A stretch of 64,000 nt of DNA, taken from contig BCKQ01000028.1 of the NCBI GenBank assembly GCA_001600695.1, positions 1 to 64,000 on the forward strand. The letters run 5' to 3'. Shown here piece by piece: positions 10,626 to 20,874 of this stretch. Both the position numbers and the translations under genes were made by a program. Source of the stretch: Ascoidea asiatica (lineage: Eukaryota; Ascomycota; Saccharomycetes; Ascoideales; Ascoideaceae). The notes under the pieces are model-generated. The model was given only the letters and a program-made list of their open reading frames with translations, ran no database searches and was not told where the DNA came from. Positions within the stretch are counted from its first letter, which is position 1; each line of letters begins with the position of its first letter.

Positions 10626-10932
10626 TAATCAATTAATCAATTAATCAATCAATCACTTAATAAATCAATTAATATATTAATTAGTTATATATTTGCTTTT
10701 ATATTATTATAATTCTTATAATCATATTATATTTTTAACTTATTTAATGAAGGNTTAGTCATTATAAACTTATCCCATATCATATCTTATATATTATATC
10801 TTATATTCCTTATATAATATATCATATAACACATATTATATCTAATCAATATAATATCACTCTCGCTTAAAATTCAATTCTTTTCAATCAATTTCAATCA
10901 ATTTCAATCAATTTCAATCAATATAATATAAT
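8669..10932. other. 2.26-kb gene-free region with a GC-rich, structured island
   Basis: No protein gene could be supported. An island at about 9090-9570 is far richer in G+C than its surroundings and full of inverted repeats (listed separately). It ends with four tandem CTGCGAGTG units (about 9498-9533). The flanks are AT-rich, with CAATAACA-type repeats near 8870-8930, GAGATAAAAAA repeats near 9015-9060, and ATCA tetranucleotide runs near 10540-10660 in the leader of RIM9. CACGTG occurs at 9384-9389. Confidence 0.55.
9097..9250. ncRNA. candidate structured RNA: consecutive GC-rich hairpins
   Basis: Three stems follow each other. The first pairs GACCCG (9097-9102) with CGGGTC (9150-9155) and nests ATGGCGA (9108-9114) with TCGCCAT (9138-9144). 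The second pairs CGGGAACT (9160-9167) with AGTTCCCG (9186-9193). The third pairs GTTTCCAG (9200-9207) with CTGGAAAC (9239-9246). All are perfect within the arms. In AT-rich genomes, GC-rich structured islands are often RNA genes. I match it to no known family (not RNase P, SRP, U1-U6 or 5S by the motifs I know). A complex promoter is the alternative, and the strand is undetermined. Confidence 0.35.
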
Positions 10933-11609
10933 ATGGCAGTTTCAATTTTTGGATTTCATACTATTGCTTTAGTATTTCAATTAGCTGCTTTTGCTTTACT
11001 TTTAATTACTGTATTAACAACTCCAATTACAAAAGTTTTAACTTTAGCTGAATATAATAATTATAAATATGGTATTTTTGGTTATTGTAATTATAAATCT
11101 TTAATTTGGTCTTGTTCTTCTCCTAAAGTTAATTATAATCCACAATCTTTATCAAATATTGGTACTAATTGGTTATTTAATACAAATCAAAGAAAAATTT
11201 TATCAAAATTATTAATTATTGATCCAATTTCTTTATTTTTAAATTTTATCTCATTTTTATCTTTAATTTTTTATCATTTTATTGGTAAAAATAATTTAAA
11301 TTCAAAAAAATTAATTTTCTTAATTAATATTTTTTTAAATTTTTTAGCTTTTATCTCTTCAACTTTTATCACCATTGTTGTTTTTCTTTTATTTTATCCT
11401 CATGTAACTTATGGTTCTTGGATTTTAATTCCAACTGCAATTTTAAATTTATTTTCTTTAATTTTATTAATTTTATCTTATAAATCTTTTAAAAATAATT
11501 TTAATAATGAAAATGGTAATTCAAATTCAGATTCTGATTCTGATGATGAATTTGTAAATAAATTAAATTCTTATTCAAATTTTAAATCTGCTTCAAATGA
11601 TAATAATAC

Positions 11610-11649
<40 letters not shown>

Positions 11650-13009
11650 GATATTGATAATTTAAATTTAAATGATTTAAATAATCATGATTCAATTCCA
11701 AATTTACCACCAAATTTACCAAATTTACCAAACTTTAATTCAACTTTAAATCAAAATAATATTAACATGAATAATAATGATAATAATAATGATAATAATA
11801 ATAATAATGATAGTTTAAATCCAAATATTAATAATAGTTCTCAAGAAAATTTTAATAGTTCAACTAGTTTTAATGAAGTTAAAAGTGATCATCATGAAGG
11901 TATTTCTGTAACTGATTTATCAAAACCATCAATATCTAAAAATGGTCCTCCTTCTAAATTTGCTTCAATTCCTCAAGTTCCTCCATTACCCTTAAATATT
12001 AATAATCAATTACCAATTAGATCTTTAACAAATAATTCAAATCAATCAAATCATTCAAATCATCCAAATTTACCAAATTTACCAAATAATATTAATAATA
12101 TTAATAATATTAATCCTCCATATCCAACTGATAATTCAGATATTGTTCCAAATTTAAATAATAATATTAATGATAATAATCAAAGATTAGATAGTATGAC
12201 TTCATTAAATTCAAATCAAATTCCAAATACTCGTTCAAGAAGACATTCATATAGTAAATTAGCTCAACCTGGTTTTTCAAATATTAATAATTCAAATAAT
12301 AATTCAAATAATAATTTAAGTGAAAATGGTTCAAGTTATTATAATGCAAATGCAAATTTAAATCAATATATTGATCCAAATTATCAAAATTCAAATTCTT
12401 CAACTCCATTACCAAATCAATTATCAAATCCATTAAATAATACTTCTCAAACAAATCAACCAATTCAAATGAATCAAATGAATCAAATTGAACTAGTTCC
12501 AAGAAGAAGTTCAAAATCAATTCCACCTCATTTACAACAACAATATAAACAACAACAACAACAACAATTACAACAACAAAATCCAAATCAAATTCCAATG
12601 CAAATGCAAATGGAAATGCAAAGACCAAATTTAATTCAAAGACCAAATTCTCGTTCTCGTCCTTCTTCTCAATTTCAACAAAATAAACAAATGGCTCCAT
12701 ATCCAACTAATTCATCTTTTTATCCTGCTCCACAATCTCCTTCAATTCCAAATCCACAACAATCAGCTCCAACATTATCTCAAAGTAATGAATCTGCTTT
12801 TAATAGTCCAGTTTTAGATAATTTTAATGATAATAGATCTGAAGGTGATGCATCTGATTTTACAAGTGTATCTCAAAGACCAATAAATCCTCGTTATTAT
12901 CATAATCAACCACCACAAGGTCTAAATCAAAATTATCCACCACAAAATTATCCACAAAATCATCAACCTCAACAACAAATACCTCCACAAGGTTATTATT
13001 ATCCACCTC

Positions 13010-13050
<41 letters not shown>

Positions 13051-13413
13051 CCACCACAACCAATAAGTCAATATGGAACAACACCAAATCCTCAACTACA
13101 ACAACAACAACAACAACCACCACAACAACAATATCGTCAAGGACCTCCACCAATTCAGCAACCTCAACAATATCAACAACATCAACAACCAATGAAAAAA
13201 CCACATCTGAATACAGTTGATGTTGTTTTAAATTCCAATCCAGATTTTAATTTACCAGGTTTAAGTTCAAAACCAAGACCAGGTAGAAAATTTGTTCAAG
13301 GATCTGGAAAACCAGTTGGTTATAAACCAAATTTAAAACCTCGTCAAAATCTTGGTAGTTCTGGAATTCCACCAGCTTCAATGGCAGGAGATAGTCCATA
13401 TAATTTTAGATGA
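10933..13413 (+). CDS. RIM9: Rim9/PalI-type ambient pH sensing membrane protein
   Basis: 826 residues. The N-terminal 190 form a four-helix SUR7/PalI domain: helix 1 at about residues 8-28, an extracellular loop with GIFGYCNYKSLIWSC, then three helices at about 95-112, 124-154 and 160-183. The remaining 640 residues are a low-complexity cytosolic tail rich in Asn, Gln and Pro, with CAA-encoded Gln tracts near nt 13010-13050 and 13098-13118. A conserved-looking basic end follows (PGLSSKPRPGRKFV). PalI/Rim9 acts with Rim21 in plasma-membrane alkaline pH sensing upstream of Rim101/PacC. The long tail is as in PalI of filamentous fungi and unlike the short S. cerevisiae Rim9. The leader carries repeated TTTCAATCAA units up to the ATG. 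Confidence 0.85.
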
Positions 13414-13842
13414 AATTATAAAAAAAAAGTAAATAATTTGAAAGAATTTTGAAAAACAATTTTTTATTAACTTTTTATTAACTTTTTATTAGTTTTTGTT
13501 AGTTTTTTAAGTATGTTTTTATGTTTTTATTTCATATTTTCTGAGTTGTTGTTTTAATTTTTTAAATATAAGAACTTTTATTAATATATTTATTTTATTA
13601 TATATAATTTTTGTTTAAAGTTTATTTTATTTTTGCCTAAGTTTTTTTTGGTGATAGTTTTGGCAGTGTTTATTATTAACTCTTTACAATTTACAATTTA
13701 CAATTTACAATTTACAATTTACCTTTTACTTTAAACATTTTACTTTTTATAATTTTTTTACATATATTTTTTGATTCAATTCTTAAGTTTAGTATATAAT
13801 TATATAAAATACTTTTTTAAAGATTATTATTATTATGTATTA
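13414..13842. other. convergent 3' region between RIM9 and TLG2
   Basis: AT-rich, T-runs, and an 8-bp TTTACAAT array at about 13684-13721. It probably holds both 3' ends. No gene seen. Confidence 0.5.
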
Positions 13843-14964
13843 TTATGTATTAGTATTATTATCAATATTATTTTTGTCTGTAATTGTATTTGAAGACGAT
13901 GATGATAAATGTTTATGAGGTTTTAAAATAATAATTGATAATAAAAGAATGAAACAAAGAGATAAGAAGAAAATTAATTTACATTTTTGAGAATTTTTTT
14001 GANTAAAATTTGAATTTTTTAAAAAATTATTTGAATTTTTTAAATTTAAATTTGATTTATTTAAATTATAATTAATATTATCTAAAATTGTACCTTGATC
14101 AATAATTAAATTTTGCATTTCTTTAAAAATTATTGAAACTTCAATAATACTATTTGCTAATTTTAAAATTTCATTTTCTCTAAATTTTAAAATTTTTTTT
14201 GAATTTAATGAATTTTTAATTATTAATTTTGAATAATTATCTACATTGTCGTCGTTGTTGTTGTCGTTGTCATTTAAATTATTATTNTTATATGAATTAG
14301 ATAAATTTGAATCATAATCATCTTGTTTAAGAAATTTAATATAATTATTTTGTAAATTTCTAAAAATTGAAGATAATTTTTGAATTTTTAAAGCATTTTT
14401 CTTCTTTATATTCTCAATCATTTTAATTTTTTCAATATCTTTATTATTATCTTTATTATTATCTTTATTAGTATCTTGAATAATGATTATATCTAAATTT
14501 TTAATAAGATTAAAAGAAATTTGAAAAAATTTAGTAATTTTATAATTTAAATTTTCAATTTTAAATTGATCATTTGTTTTTAAATTATCATTAAAACCAG
14601 GTAATATAATTTTTTTATATAAATTATTTAATTCATCAATATTTAAATTAATTTTTTTAATAATTTTATTTAATTCATTATTTATTGAAATTATTTCAAT
14701 TGATAAAAATTTTTTATTATTTAATAAATTTAATTCAATATTATTTGAATTATTAAATTGATCAACATTTTTATTGGTTTTGTTTTTGTTGTTTTTGTTT
14801 TTGTTGTTGGATTTAGAAATGGAGGAGGAACTTGTATTTGAATATATTAGAGATTCTTCTTCTTCTGGGATATTATTGAATCTATTTATACTTGAATTTA
14901 TTATTGTATTTGAAGGAAATGTACGACGATAAGATAAATATAAATTAGTTCTATCTCTAAACAT
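13843..14964 (-). CDS. TLG2: Tlg2 t-SNARE (syntaxin-16 type) of the TGN/endosome
   Basis: 373 residues. The first residues MFRDRTNLYLSYRRTFP are almost those of S. cerevisiae Tlg2 and form the N-peptide that binds the SM protein Vps45. An Habc-like helical region follows (about residues 90-215), with LPGFND and LQNNYIKFLKQDD segments as in Tlg2. The SNARE helix lies at about residues 262-325 with FKEMQNLIIDQGTILDNIDY-like text; the Gln of MQNLIIDQG gives the Qa identity. A single C-terminal membrane anchor follows CKLIFFLSLCFILL, then LKPHKH and a short Asn/Ser lumenal tail. It mediates fusion of endosome-derived vesicles with the trans-Golgi. Two codons contain N. Divergent from PFF1. Confidence 0.96.
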   Translation of the reverse strand: MFRDRTNLYLSYRRTFPSNTIINSSINRFNNIPEEEESLIYSNTSSSSISKSNNKNKNNKNKTNKNVDQFNNSNNIELNLLNNKKFLSIEIISINNELNKIIKKINLNIDELNNLYKKIILPGFNDNLKTNDQFKIENLNYKITKFFQISFNLIKNLDIIIIQDTNKDNNKDNNKDIEKIKMIENIKKKNALKIQKLSSIFRNLQNNYIKFLKQDDYDSNLSNSYXNNNLNDNDNNNDDNVDNYSKLIIKNSLNSKKILKFRENEILKLANSIIEVSIIFKEMQNLIIDQGTILDNINYNLNKSNLNLKNSNNFLKNSNFXQKNSQKCKLIFFLSLCFILLLSIIILKPHKHLSSSSSNTITDKNNIDNNTNT

Positions 14965-15445
14965 TATTTTATGTGTAATGGTATCTAGTTGTCAGTGAGT
15001 GCTGTTAAATACTGTATTGTCATTACGAGGGATCGTTAATCTGGTGCTTGTGAATCAGAAGAGAAGAAGAAGAAGAAGAAGAAGAAGAGAAACAAGAAGA
15101 TGAGAAACAAGAAGATAAAGAAGATAAAGAAGAGAGAAGAGGATGTGGCAGAGAACAATACCCACGGAAATGGTCTCTAATGGAAAGTACCGAGATCACA
15201 TGACCCGGCACGTGTCTTCTTCTCATCAACCACTCCCGCCGTCTTGACTGTCTCTTGTTGTTGTTGTTGTTGTTGTTGTTGTTGAAGGTTGCTTTGCTTC
15301 TTCTTCTTCTTCTGCTTCTTCTTCTTCTTCTTCTTCTTCTTCTTCTCTTTCTTTTGTTTCTTCTTCTTCTTCAACCCCTTTTATTAACCGCCGATACTTT
15401 CAACTCCATTTCCTCTTCAATTCTTCTTCAATTCCTCTTCCAGAG
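14965..15445. promoter_or_regulatory. shared TLG2/PFF1 divergent promoter
   Basis: 481 bp between two start codons. It contains TCACATGA at 15196-15203 followed five bases later by CACGTG at 15209-15214, both bHLH (Cbf1/Tye7-type) E-boxes. Purine GAAGAAGAA repeats lie at about 15060-15135, and TTG and TTC trinucleotide arrays at about 15256-15285 and 15298-15375. The long Leu or Lys frames through the arrays are repeat translation, not genes. Confidence 0.6.
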
Positions 15446-18400
15446 ATGAATTCGTCAATGATAAACAATTCAATATCTCCAAACTATTCCAATAACAACA
15501 ACAACAACAACAACAATAACTCAATAATATCAAGAAATAAAAAAAATTCAATAAAGAAATTTAAAAACAACAAAAAACCAAATATTTTCATAAAATTAAT
15601 AAGATTAATCTTCGGTTTTAATAAAAATTCATTAACTTTTAATTTAATCTTTATTTATATTTTAATAATATTCTTAATTGATATTTATCAAAATTTAAAT
15701 ATTTTAAAATTTGAAAATAATTTAAATTTACCAATTAGTAAATTACCAATTATTAAATTACCTTATGATAACATTCAAGATAATAATAATAATATTCTAG
15801 ATTCAATATATTTTAAAAATTCTTGGAATTCATTACAATTTATTTCAAAATCTCCTCATCCATATGATTCTCATAATAATGATCAAATTTATAATTACCT
15901 TTTAAATCAAATTAATTCTTTTAAACTTAATTTCACTTCTTTAAATAATAATGTAAAATTTGAAATTCTTTTAGATTATGGAAATTCATCACTTTTTAAA
16001 CAAGATAATTTATTTAATTTACCTTTAAATCAATTTAATAATAAAATTATATATTATGAATCAAATAATATTTATGTAAAATTATCTTCTTGTAATAATA
16101 TTATTAATAATAATAATAATAATAATTATTCAAATTGTTCTTCAATATTATTAAGTTCTCATTATGATTCTGTTCCAAGTTCTTTTGGTACAACTGATGA
16201 TGCTATAGGTATAACTTCAATGTTATCAATTTTAAATTATTATTCAATTAATTCAATAAATTTTCCAAAAAATACTGAATTAATTTTTAATTTTAATAAT
16301 AATGAAGAATTTGGTTTACTTGGTTCAACAACTTTAATAAATGAAAAAAAAAATAATTTAAATCCATTTAATAAATTTTTTAAAAATTTAAAATTTTTTA
16401 TTAATTTAGAAGGTACTGGTTCTGGTGGTAAACCAATTTTATTTAGAACAACAGATTATAAAATTACAAAAAATTATAAAAATGTACCTTTTCCATTTGC
16501 TTCTTCCATTTTTCAACAAGCTTTTCATTCTAATTTTATTAAAAGTCAAACTGATTATAAAATTTATACTAATAATATTTTAAATTTAAGAGGTTTTGAT
16601 ATTGCTTTTTTTAAACCAAGAAATTTTTATCATACTATTAATGATAATATTAAAAATACTTCAAAATATTCTTTATTTTTAATGTTNATTAATACTTTTT
16701 ACCTTTTTAATTCATTATCAAATGATCAATCTTTAAAATCAATTCAATCAACAAAAAATGATANTNTAGAACAAGGTATATTTTTTGATATTTTAAATTT
16801 AAAATTTTTTATATTCCCATTATCTCATATTTATATTTTTCAATTAATCTTAATTACAATTTCTCCAATAATTATAATTTNATTATTAATTATAATTATT
16901 AAAAAAAAAACATGGTTAATTTTTTTTAATAAAAATAATTTTCAATTTTTTTTATTAATTTTTTCATTTCCATTTTCATTTTTAATTTCTTTAATTTTAA
17001 ATTATTTAAATTTAAATTTTATAATTTTAAATTTAAATCCAATGATAATTTCAAAAAATTTTAAAATTATTTTATTAATTTCATTTTCTTTAAATTTATT
17101 TATAAATTTTTTAAATTTAAAAATTTTTAATTTTTTTATTAAAATTCATGATCAAAAATTATTAATACTTTTACAATTATTAATAATTTTTTGGTTTTTA
17201 TTAATTTTTCAAACTTTTAAAATTAATTCAATAAATTTTTTAAATCCAATAAATTCAATAAATAATTCAATAAATAATTCAATTAAAACTGGTGAATATT
17301 TAATTTTAATTATTTTTTTATCTTTATTTCTTTCAACAATTTTTGGACTTTTAATTTTATCTTTAAAAAAAAATAATTTTAAAAAATTTATTAATTTAAA
17401 TTCAAATAATTCTTTTTTAAATTATTCTGATCAATCAAATTTACAACATTATTATGATCAAGAAGGTCCATTAAATAATAATAATAATAATAATNATAAT
17501 AATNATNATNATNATANTNCNTNANNNNNNGAAGAAGAAGAAGAANANNANGANGATGATGATGATGATGATGAAGATCCACTTATTAATGAAATTAATA
17601 ATCAAAATGATGAAGAAATTAATAATAATGAAATTATTTCTAATTTACAAATTCAAAATCAAATAATTAATGAAAATAATAATAATAATAATAATATTAA
17701 TAATAATAATAATAATGAAATTAATAATGAAATTGAAATTGAAAATGATCAAAATCTGATATATTCAGATTTAAGTCAACAACCTTTAATACAAAATTCA
17801 AGTTTAAGAAATTCAATTAATCCAAATTCAATCACAAATATTAATAATTTAAATAAAAATTCAAATCAATTTTCAAATATTAATACAAATACAAATACAA
17901 ATACAAATAATTTTAATAACAATAATAATAATAATAATTACATCAATAATAATAATAATAATAATAATAATCCAATTAGAATGGAAATTTTAAAAAAATT
18001 AAGAAAAATTGCTTTAAATTCATTTAATTATGATTGGTCTATACAATTTTTTTTATTAGTTCCATTTTCAACTTTTATGATTTATAATATTTCTGATCAA
18101 TTATTACAAGCTTTAAATAAAACTGCTCAAGAAGGTAATGATTCTCTTTATCTTAATTATAAAATTATTTACCTTTTTTCAACTTTATTATGTATACCTG
18201 TTTTACCTTTTATTTATAAATTAAAAAAATTTTTTTTGTTAATTTTAATTTTAATAATTTTTATTGGTAATTTAATAATTATTAATCAATTTCCATTTAA
18301 TCAATCAAATCCAATAAAATTTAGATTCTTACAATCTATTAATTTAAATTCAGAATTTCAAGAAAATAAAATTATTTTATTTGGTACAAAAGGTTATATG

Positions 18401-19285
18401 AAAAATTTTTTAAAAGATTTACCTTCTGTTAAATTAAATAATAATATTAAAAATATTAATAATTCTATAATTTGTAAAGATTTTAATGATGGTTTAGAAA
18501 ATTGTTATTATGATGGTATTAAACCAAATTTAATTTCAAATGATAAAATTATTAATGATTTTAATTATTTATTAAATATTNAAATTTTAAATAATAATAG
18601 AGATAAAATTAATTTATCACCTTATGAACCATTAAAAGCAGAAATTTTAATTAATGTTAAAGATAATAGAAATTGTGTTTTAAATTTTAATTCAACAAAA
18701 TATGAAAATTATAAATTTGGTAAATCTCCTGTTAGATTAATTAAAATTTATCATGATAATAAAAAATTTGATAATTATAGTTTACAATGGAATTCAAAAA
18801 AATTAAATGAAAATAATTTTAAAAATTTAAAATTAACTAAAAATTTAATGAATCTTGATTTTAATTTAAATGATAATAAANATGATAATGATAATGAAAT
18901 TTTTGAATCTGATCAAACTAAATTAGTTTCAGGATATTTTAAAGATGAAGAAGGTAATGAAATTTTTAGATGGTTTAAAGGAATTGATGAAATTCAATTA
19001 CATAAACTTGATTGGGATCAAGATAATTATCATATTGAATTAGAATGGATGCCCCAATGGGATGATGATGATATGGATTCTGATGAAGATAAATTAAAAG
19101 ATAAAAAATTAGGTGTTGAAGTTCAATGTTATTGGGGTGAATATAATGAACCTTCAGTTATTAATAATAAAGCATATAGAAAAATACCTTCATATGATGA
19201 ATTACTTCATTATGCACCTAATTATGTGACAATAACTAATAGAATGAAAGGATTGGTGGAGATTAAGAAATATATTGAGCTCTAG
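15446..19285 (+). CDS. PFF1: vacuolar membrane zinc aminopeptidase-like protease (Pff1, M28 family)
   Basis: 1279 residues against about 976 in S. cerevisiae Pff1. A first membrane helix lies at about residues 68-84. The M28 peptidase domain follows with all expected metal ligands: His239 in SSHYDS, Asp251 in TTDDAIG, Glu287-Glu288 in NNNEEFGL (catalytic and ligand), Glu322 in LEGTGSGG and His396 in FYHTIND. Then come several membrane helices in two blocks (about residues 450-650 and 865-950), split by a long Asn/Glu/Asp linker, and a lumenal C-terminal domain. The family is a multi-spanning vacuolar membrane protease of unsettled physiological role. Ns cluster at nt 17495-17554 inside the AAT/GAA/GAT tract. 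Other single Ns affect residues 414 and 440-441. Confidence 0.93.
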   Translation: MNSSMINNSISPNYSNNNNNNNNNNSIISRNKKNSIKKFKNNKKPNIFIKLIRLIFGFNKNSLTFNLIFIYILIIFLIDIYQNLNILKFENNLNLPISKLPIIKLPYDNIQDNNNNILDSIYFKNSWNSLQFISKSPHPYDSHNNDQIYNYLLNQINSFKLNFTSLNNNVKFEILLDYGNSSLFKQDNLFNLPLNQFNNKIIYYESNNIYVKLSSCNNIINNNNNNNYSNCSSILLSSHYDSVPSSFGTTDDAIGITSMLSILNYYSINSINFPKNTELIFNFNNNEEFGLLGSTTLINEKKNNLNPFNKFFKNLKFFINLEGTGSGGKPILFRTTDYKITKNYKNVPFPFASSIFQQAFHSNFIKSQTDYKIYTNNILNLRGFDIAFFKPRNFYHTINDNIKNTSKYSLFLMXINTFYLFNSLSNDQSLKSIQSTKNDXXEQGIFFDILNLKFFIFPLSHIYIFQLILITISPIIIIXLLIIIIKKKTWLIFFNKNNFQFFLLIFSFPFSFLISLILNYLNLNFIILNLNPMIISKNFKIILLISFSLNLFINFLNLKIFNFFIKIHDQKLLILLQLLIIFWFLLIFQTFKINSINFLNPINSINNSINNSIKTGEYLILIIFLSLFLSTIFGLLILSLKKNNFKKFINLNSNNSFLNYSDQSNLQHYYDQEGPLNNNNNNNXNNXXXXXXXXXEEEEEXXXDDDDDDEDPLINEINNQNDEEINNNEIISNLQIQNQIINENNNNNNNINNNNNNEINNEIEIENDQNLIYSDLSQQPLIQNSSLRNSINPNSITNINNLNKNSNQFSNINTNTNTNTNNFNNNNNNNNYINNNNNNNNNPIRMEILKKLRKIALNSFNYDWSIQFFLLVPFSTFMIYNISDQLLQALNKTAQEGNDSLYLNYKIIYLFSTLLCIPVLPFIYKLKKFFLLILILIIFIGNLIIINQFPFNQSNPIKFRFLQSINLNSEFQENKIILFGTKGYMKNFLKDLPSVKLNNNIKNINNSIICKDFNDGLENCYYDGIKPNLISNDKIINDFNYLLNIXILNNNRDKINLSPYEPLKAEILINVKDNRNCVLNFNSTKYENYKFGKSPVRLIKIYHDNKKFDNYSLQWNSKKLNENNFKNLKLTKNLMNLDFNLNDNKXDNDNEIFESDQTKLVSGYFKDEEGNEIFRWFKGIDEIQLHKLDWDQDNYHIELEWMPQWDDDDMDSDEDKLKDKKLGVEVQCYWGEYNEPSVINNKAYRKIPSYDELLHYAPNYVTITNRMKGLVEIKKYIEL

Positions 19286-19737
19286 GTTTTTTTACTGCTT
19301 CTATGTTTATTTTTATTTTTATTGTTTGTTCTTTTTCTCGTTCTTTCATTTATTTATTGTTATTTTCTCTATTTCCTAATTGTTAATTTATATTTTTTAA
19401 TTGTTAAATTTTGATAAAAAATAATTCTGTCTGCTGGGAGCAGTGTAAATATGTAGAAATAGGCGTCCCTGCATTGAAATACCTTTTAAAACCTGCAATC
19501 ACATCTTNTAGAGTCATGTGACTCAACCACTTTGATTTAAAATTACGTAATCGATACTTTTCTTATTGTCAAATAACTTTATTCCAAGTTTATTCCTGTT
19601 TCCTCTGAAGAGAAANTATTGAAATTGGAAATAATCTTTTTGAGCATTTGTTTGAAGAATAACCAATAAAGCTAAAGATCGAGAGTGAACAGTTTTTGCA
19701 GATTTGAAATTTACAATTTATATTATTGANATTAGTA
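19286..19737. promoter_or_regulatory. intergenic with near-palindromic E-box
   Basis: T-rich 3' region of PFF1, then GAGTCATGTGACTC at 19511-19524: a TCATGTGA E-box whose flanks also make two opposed TGACTC (Gcn4-type) half-sites. It lies about 215 bp upstream of the next start codon, a normal promoter distance. Confidence 0.5.
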
Positions 19738-20781
19738 ATGAGATGCTCTTTGAGACTACTTAACAATGGTAAAGGTCCTGATGCAGCTGCAAAAGAAGCT
19801 TTAAAAATCTTATATCCAGTTGTAACAAGTCAATTTGAATCAAAACTTGCAAATACAAAAATATTAAGTAGTATATTATATGATGATCAAAAAATATCGA
19901 AAAACATTAAAGAAAATAATGNAATTTCTCCTGAAGATCCAATAATATCACATCATGATGGTAAATATAAACTTTCTGAAGTTCCTTCATTATTACCTTT
20001 ATCATTACAAAATGAAAAACATAAATCAAATGTTTTAACTTTCAAATCAACTAATCCATTTATTGATCATTCAGATCTTGAAAATTGTTTTTCAGTACTT
20101 CAAAATTCAAGAAAATATGATTTCAAAGAAGATATAAATTCCAATTCATCAAATGGTCAAATTCTTTTTAATTTTTATAAATCAAGAAATCCAATAAATT
20201 TAACTTTTAATAATGCATTTTATCTCATATTCAATAATTATCTATATTCTTCTTTATTTTATCTTGAAGCATTTGGTAAAAAAATAAATAATAATGAAAA
20301 TTTAGATTTAAGTTTTGTCAAACCAAATAAAATCTTAGAAAATTTATTACCCTTTAAATTATTTAATAATCGTCGATATCTTAAAGATTTTAAAAAAAAA
20401 ANTTCAATTTCAAATGATATTATTCTTAGTAATGAAANTACAAAATTTGAAAATTATAAAAATTTTTTAAAAAATATAACTAAAAGTACTGATATTGAAA
20501 AAAGTATGGTAAATATAATGAATTATCGTTATTCTCATGCAACTTTAATATCAAATTTACCTTCAAATATGACAAAAGAATTTTTATTAGATAATATATT
20601 ATGGGATTATGAATTATATCCTAATTATAATGATGCAATAATTAAACTTCCTGAATCTAACCAATGGATAATTCTTTTCAAGAATTCTCAAGAAGTTACT
20701 AGATTCACCAGATATTTTAATGGAATTTATTATGAAGATGATCCATCTTATGAAAAAATGATCGTAGAATTACTAGATTAA
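19738..20781 (+). CDS. putative mitochondrial protein with C-terminal RRM-like segment
   Basis: 347 residues from the ATG at 19738. The start MRCSLRLLNNGKG is basic, has hydroxylated and hydrophobic residues and lacks acidic ones, so it could be a mitochondrial presequence. The last 90 residues read like one RRM fold: HATLISNLPSNMTKEFLLDN as beta1-helix1 and QWIILFKNSQEVTRFTRYFN as beta3-helix2. The middle is helical without recognised motifs. A mitochondrial mRNA-binding role such as that of Pet54 is possible but unproven; I do not recognise the family firmly. Three codons contain N. The next gene, SSY1, converges on it with 93 bp between stops. Confidence 0.6.
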   Translation: MRCSLRLLNNGKGPDAAAKEALKILYPVVTSQFESKLANTKILSSILYDDQKISKNIKENNXISPEDPIISHHDGKYKLSEVPSLLPLSLQNEKHKSNVLTFKSTNPFIDHSDLENCFSVLQNSRKYDFKEDINSNSSNGQILFNFYKSRNPINLTFNNAFYLIFNNYLYSSLFYLEAFGKKINNNENLDLSFVKPNKILENLLPFKLFNNRRYLKDFKKKXSISNDIILSNEXTKFENYKNFLKNITKSTDIEKSMVNIMNYRYSHATLISNLPSNMTKEFLLDNILWDYELYPNYNDAIIKLPESNQWIILFKNSQEVTRFTRYFNGIYYEDDPSYEKMIVELLD

Positions 20782-20874
20782 ATTATATCAGAATCATAAA
20801 TTGTCAATTATTATAAAAAAAAATCACTCCTTTAAAATAAATAATGAAAAAAAAAAAAAAAAAAACTTTTAATA

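Noticed and set aside
12860-13204. Minus-strand poly-Val frame
   Set aside because: Antisense shadow of the Gln-encoding CAA tracts of RIM9.
15177-15449. Poly-Lys and poly-Leu frames in the TLG2/PFF1 spacer
   Set aside because: Both read through TTC/TTG trinucleotide arrays; neither has other content.
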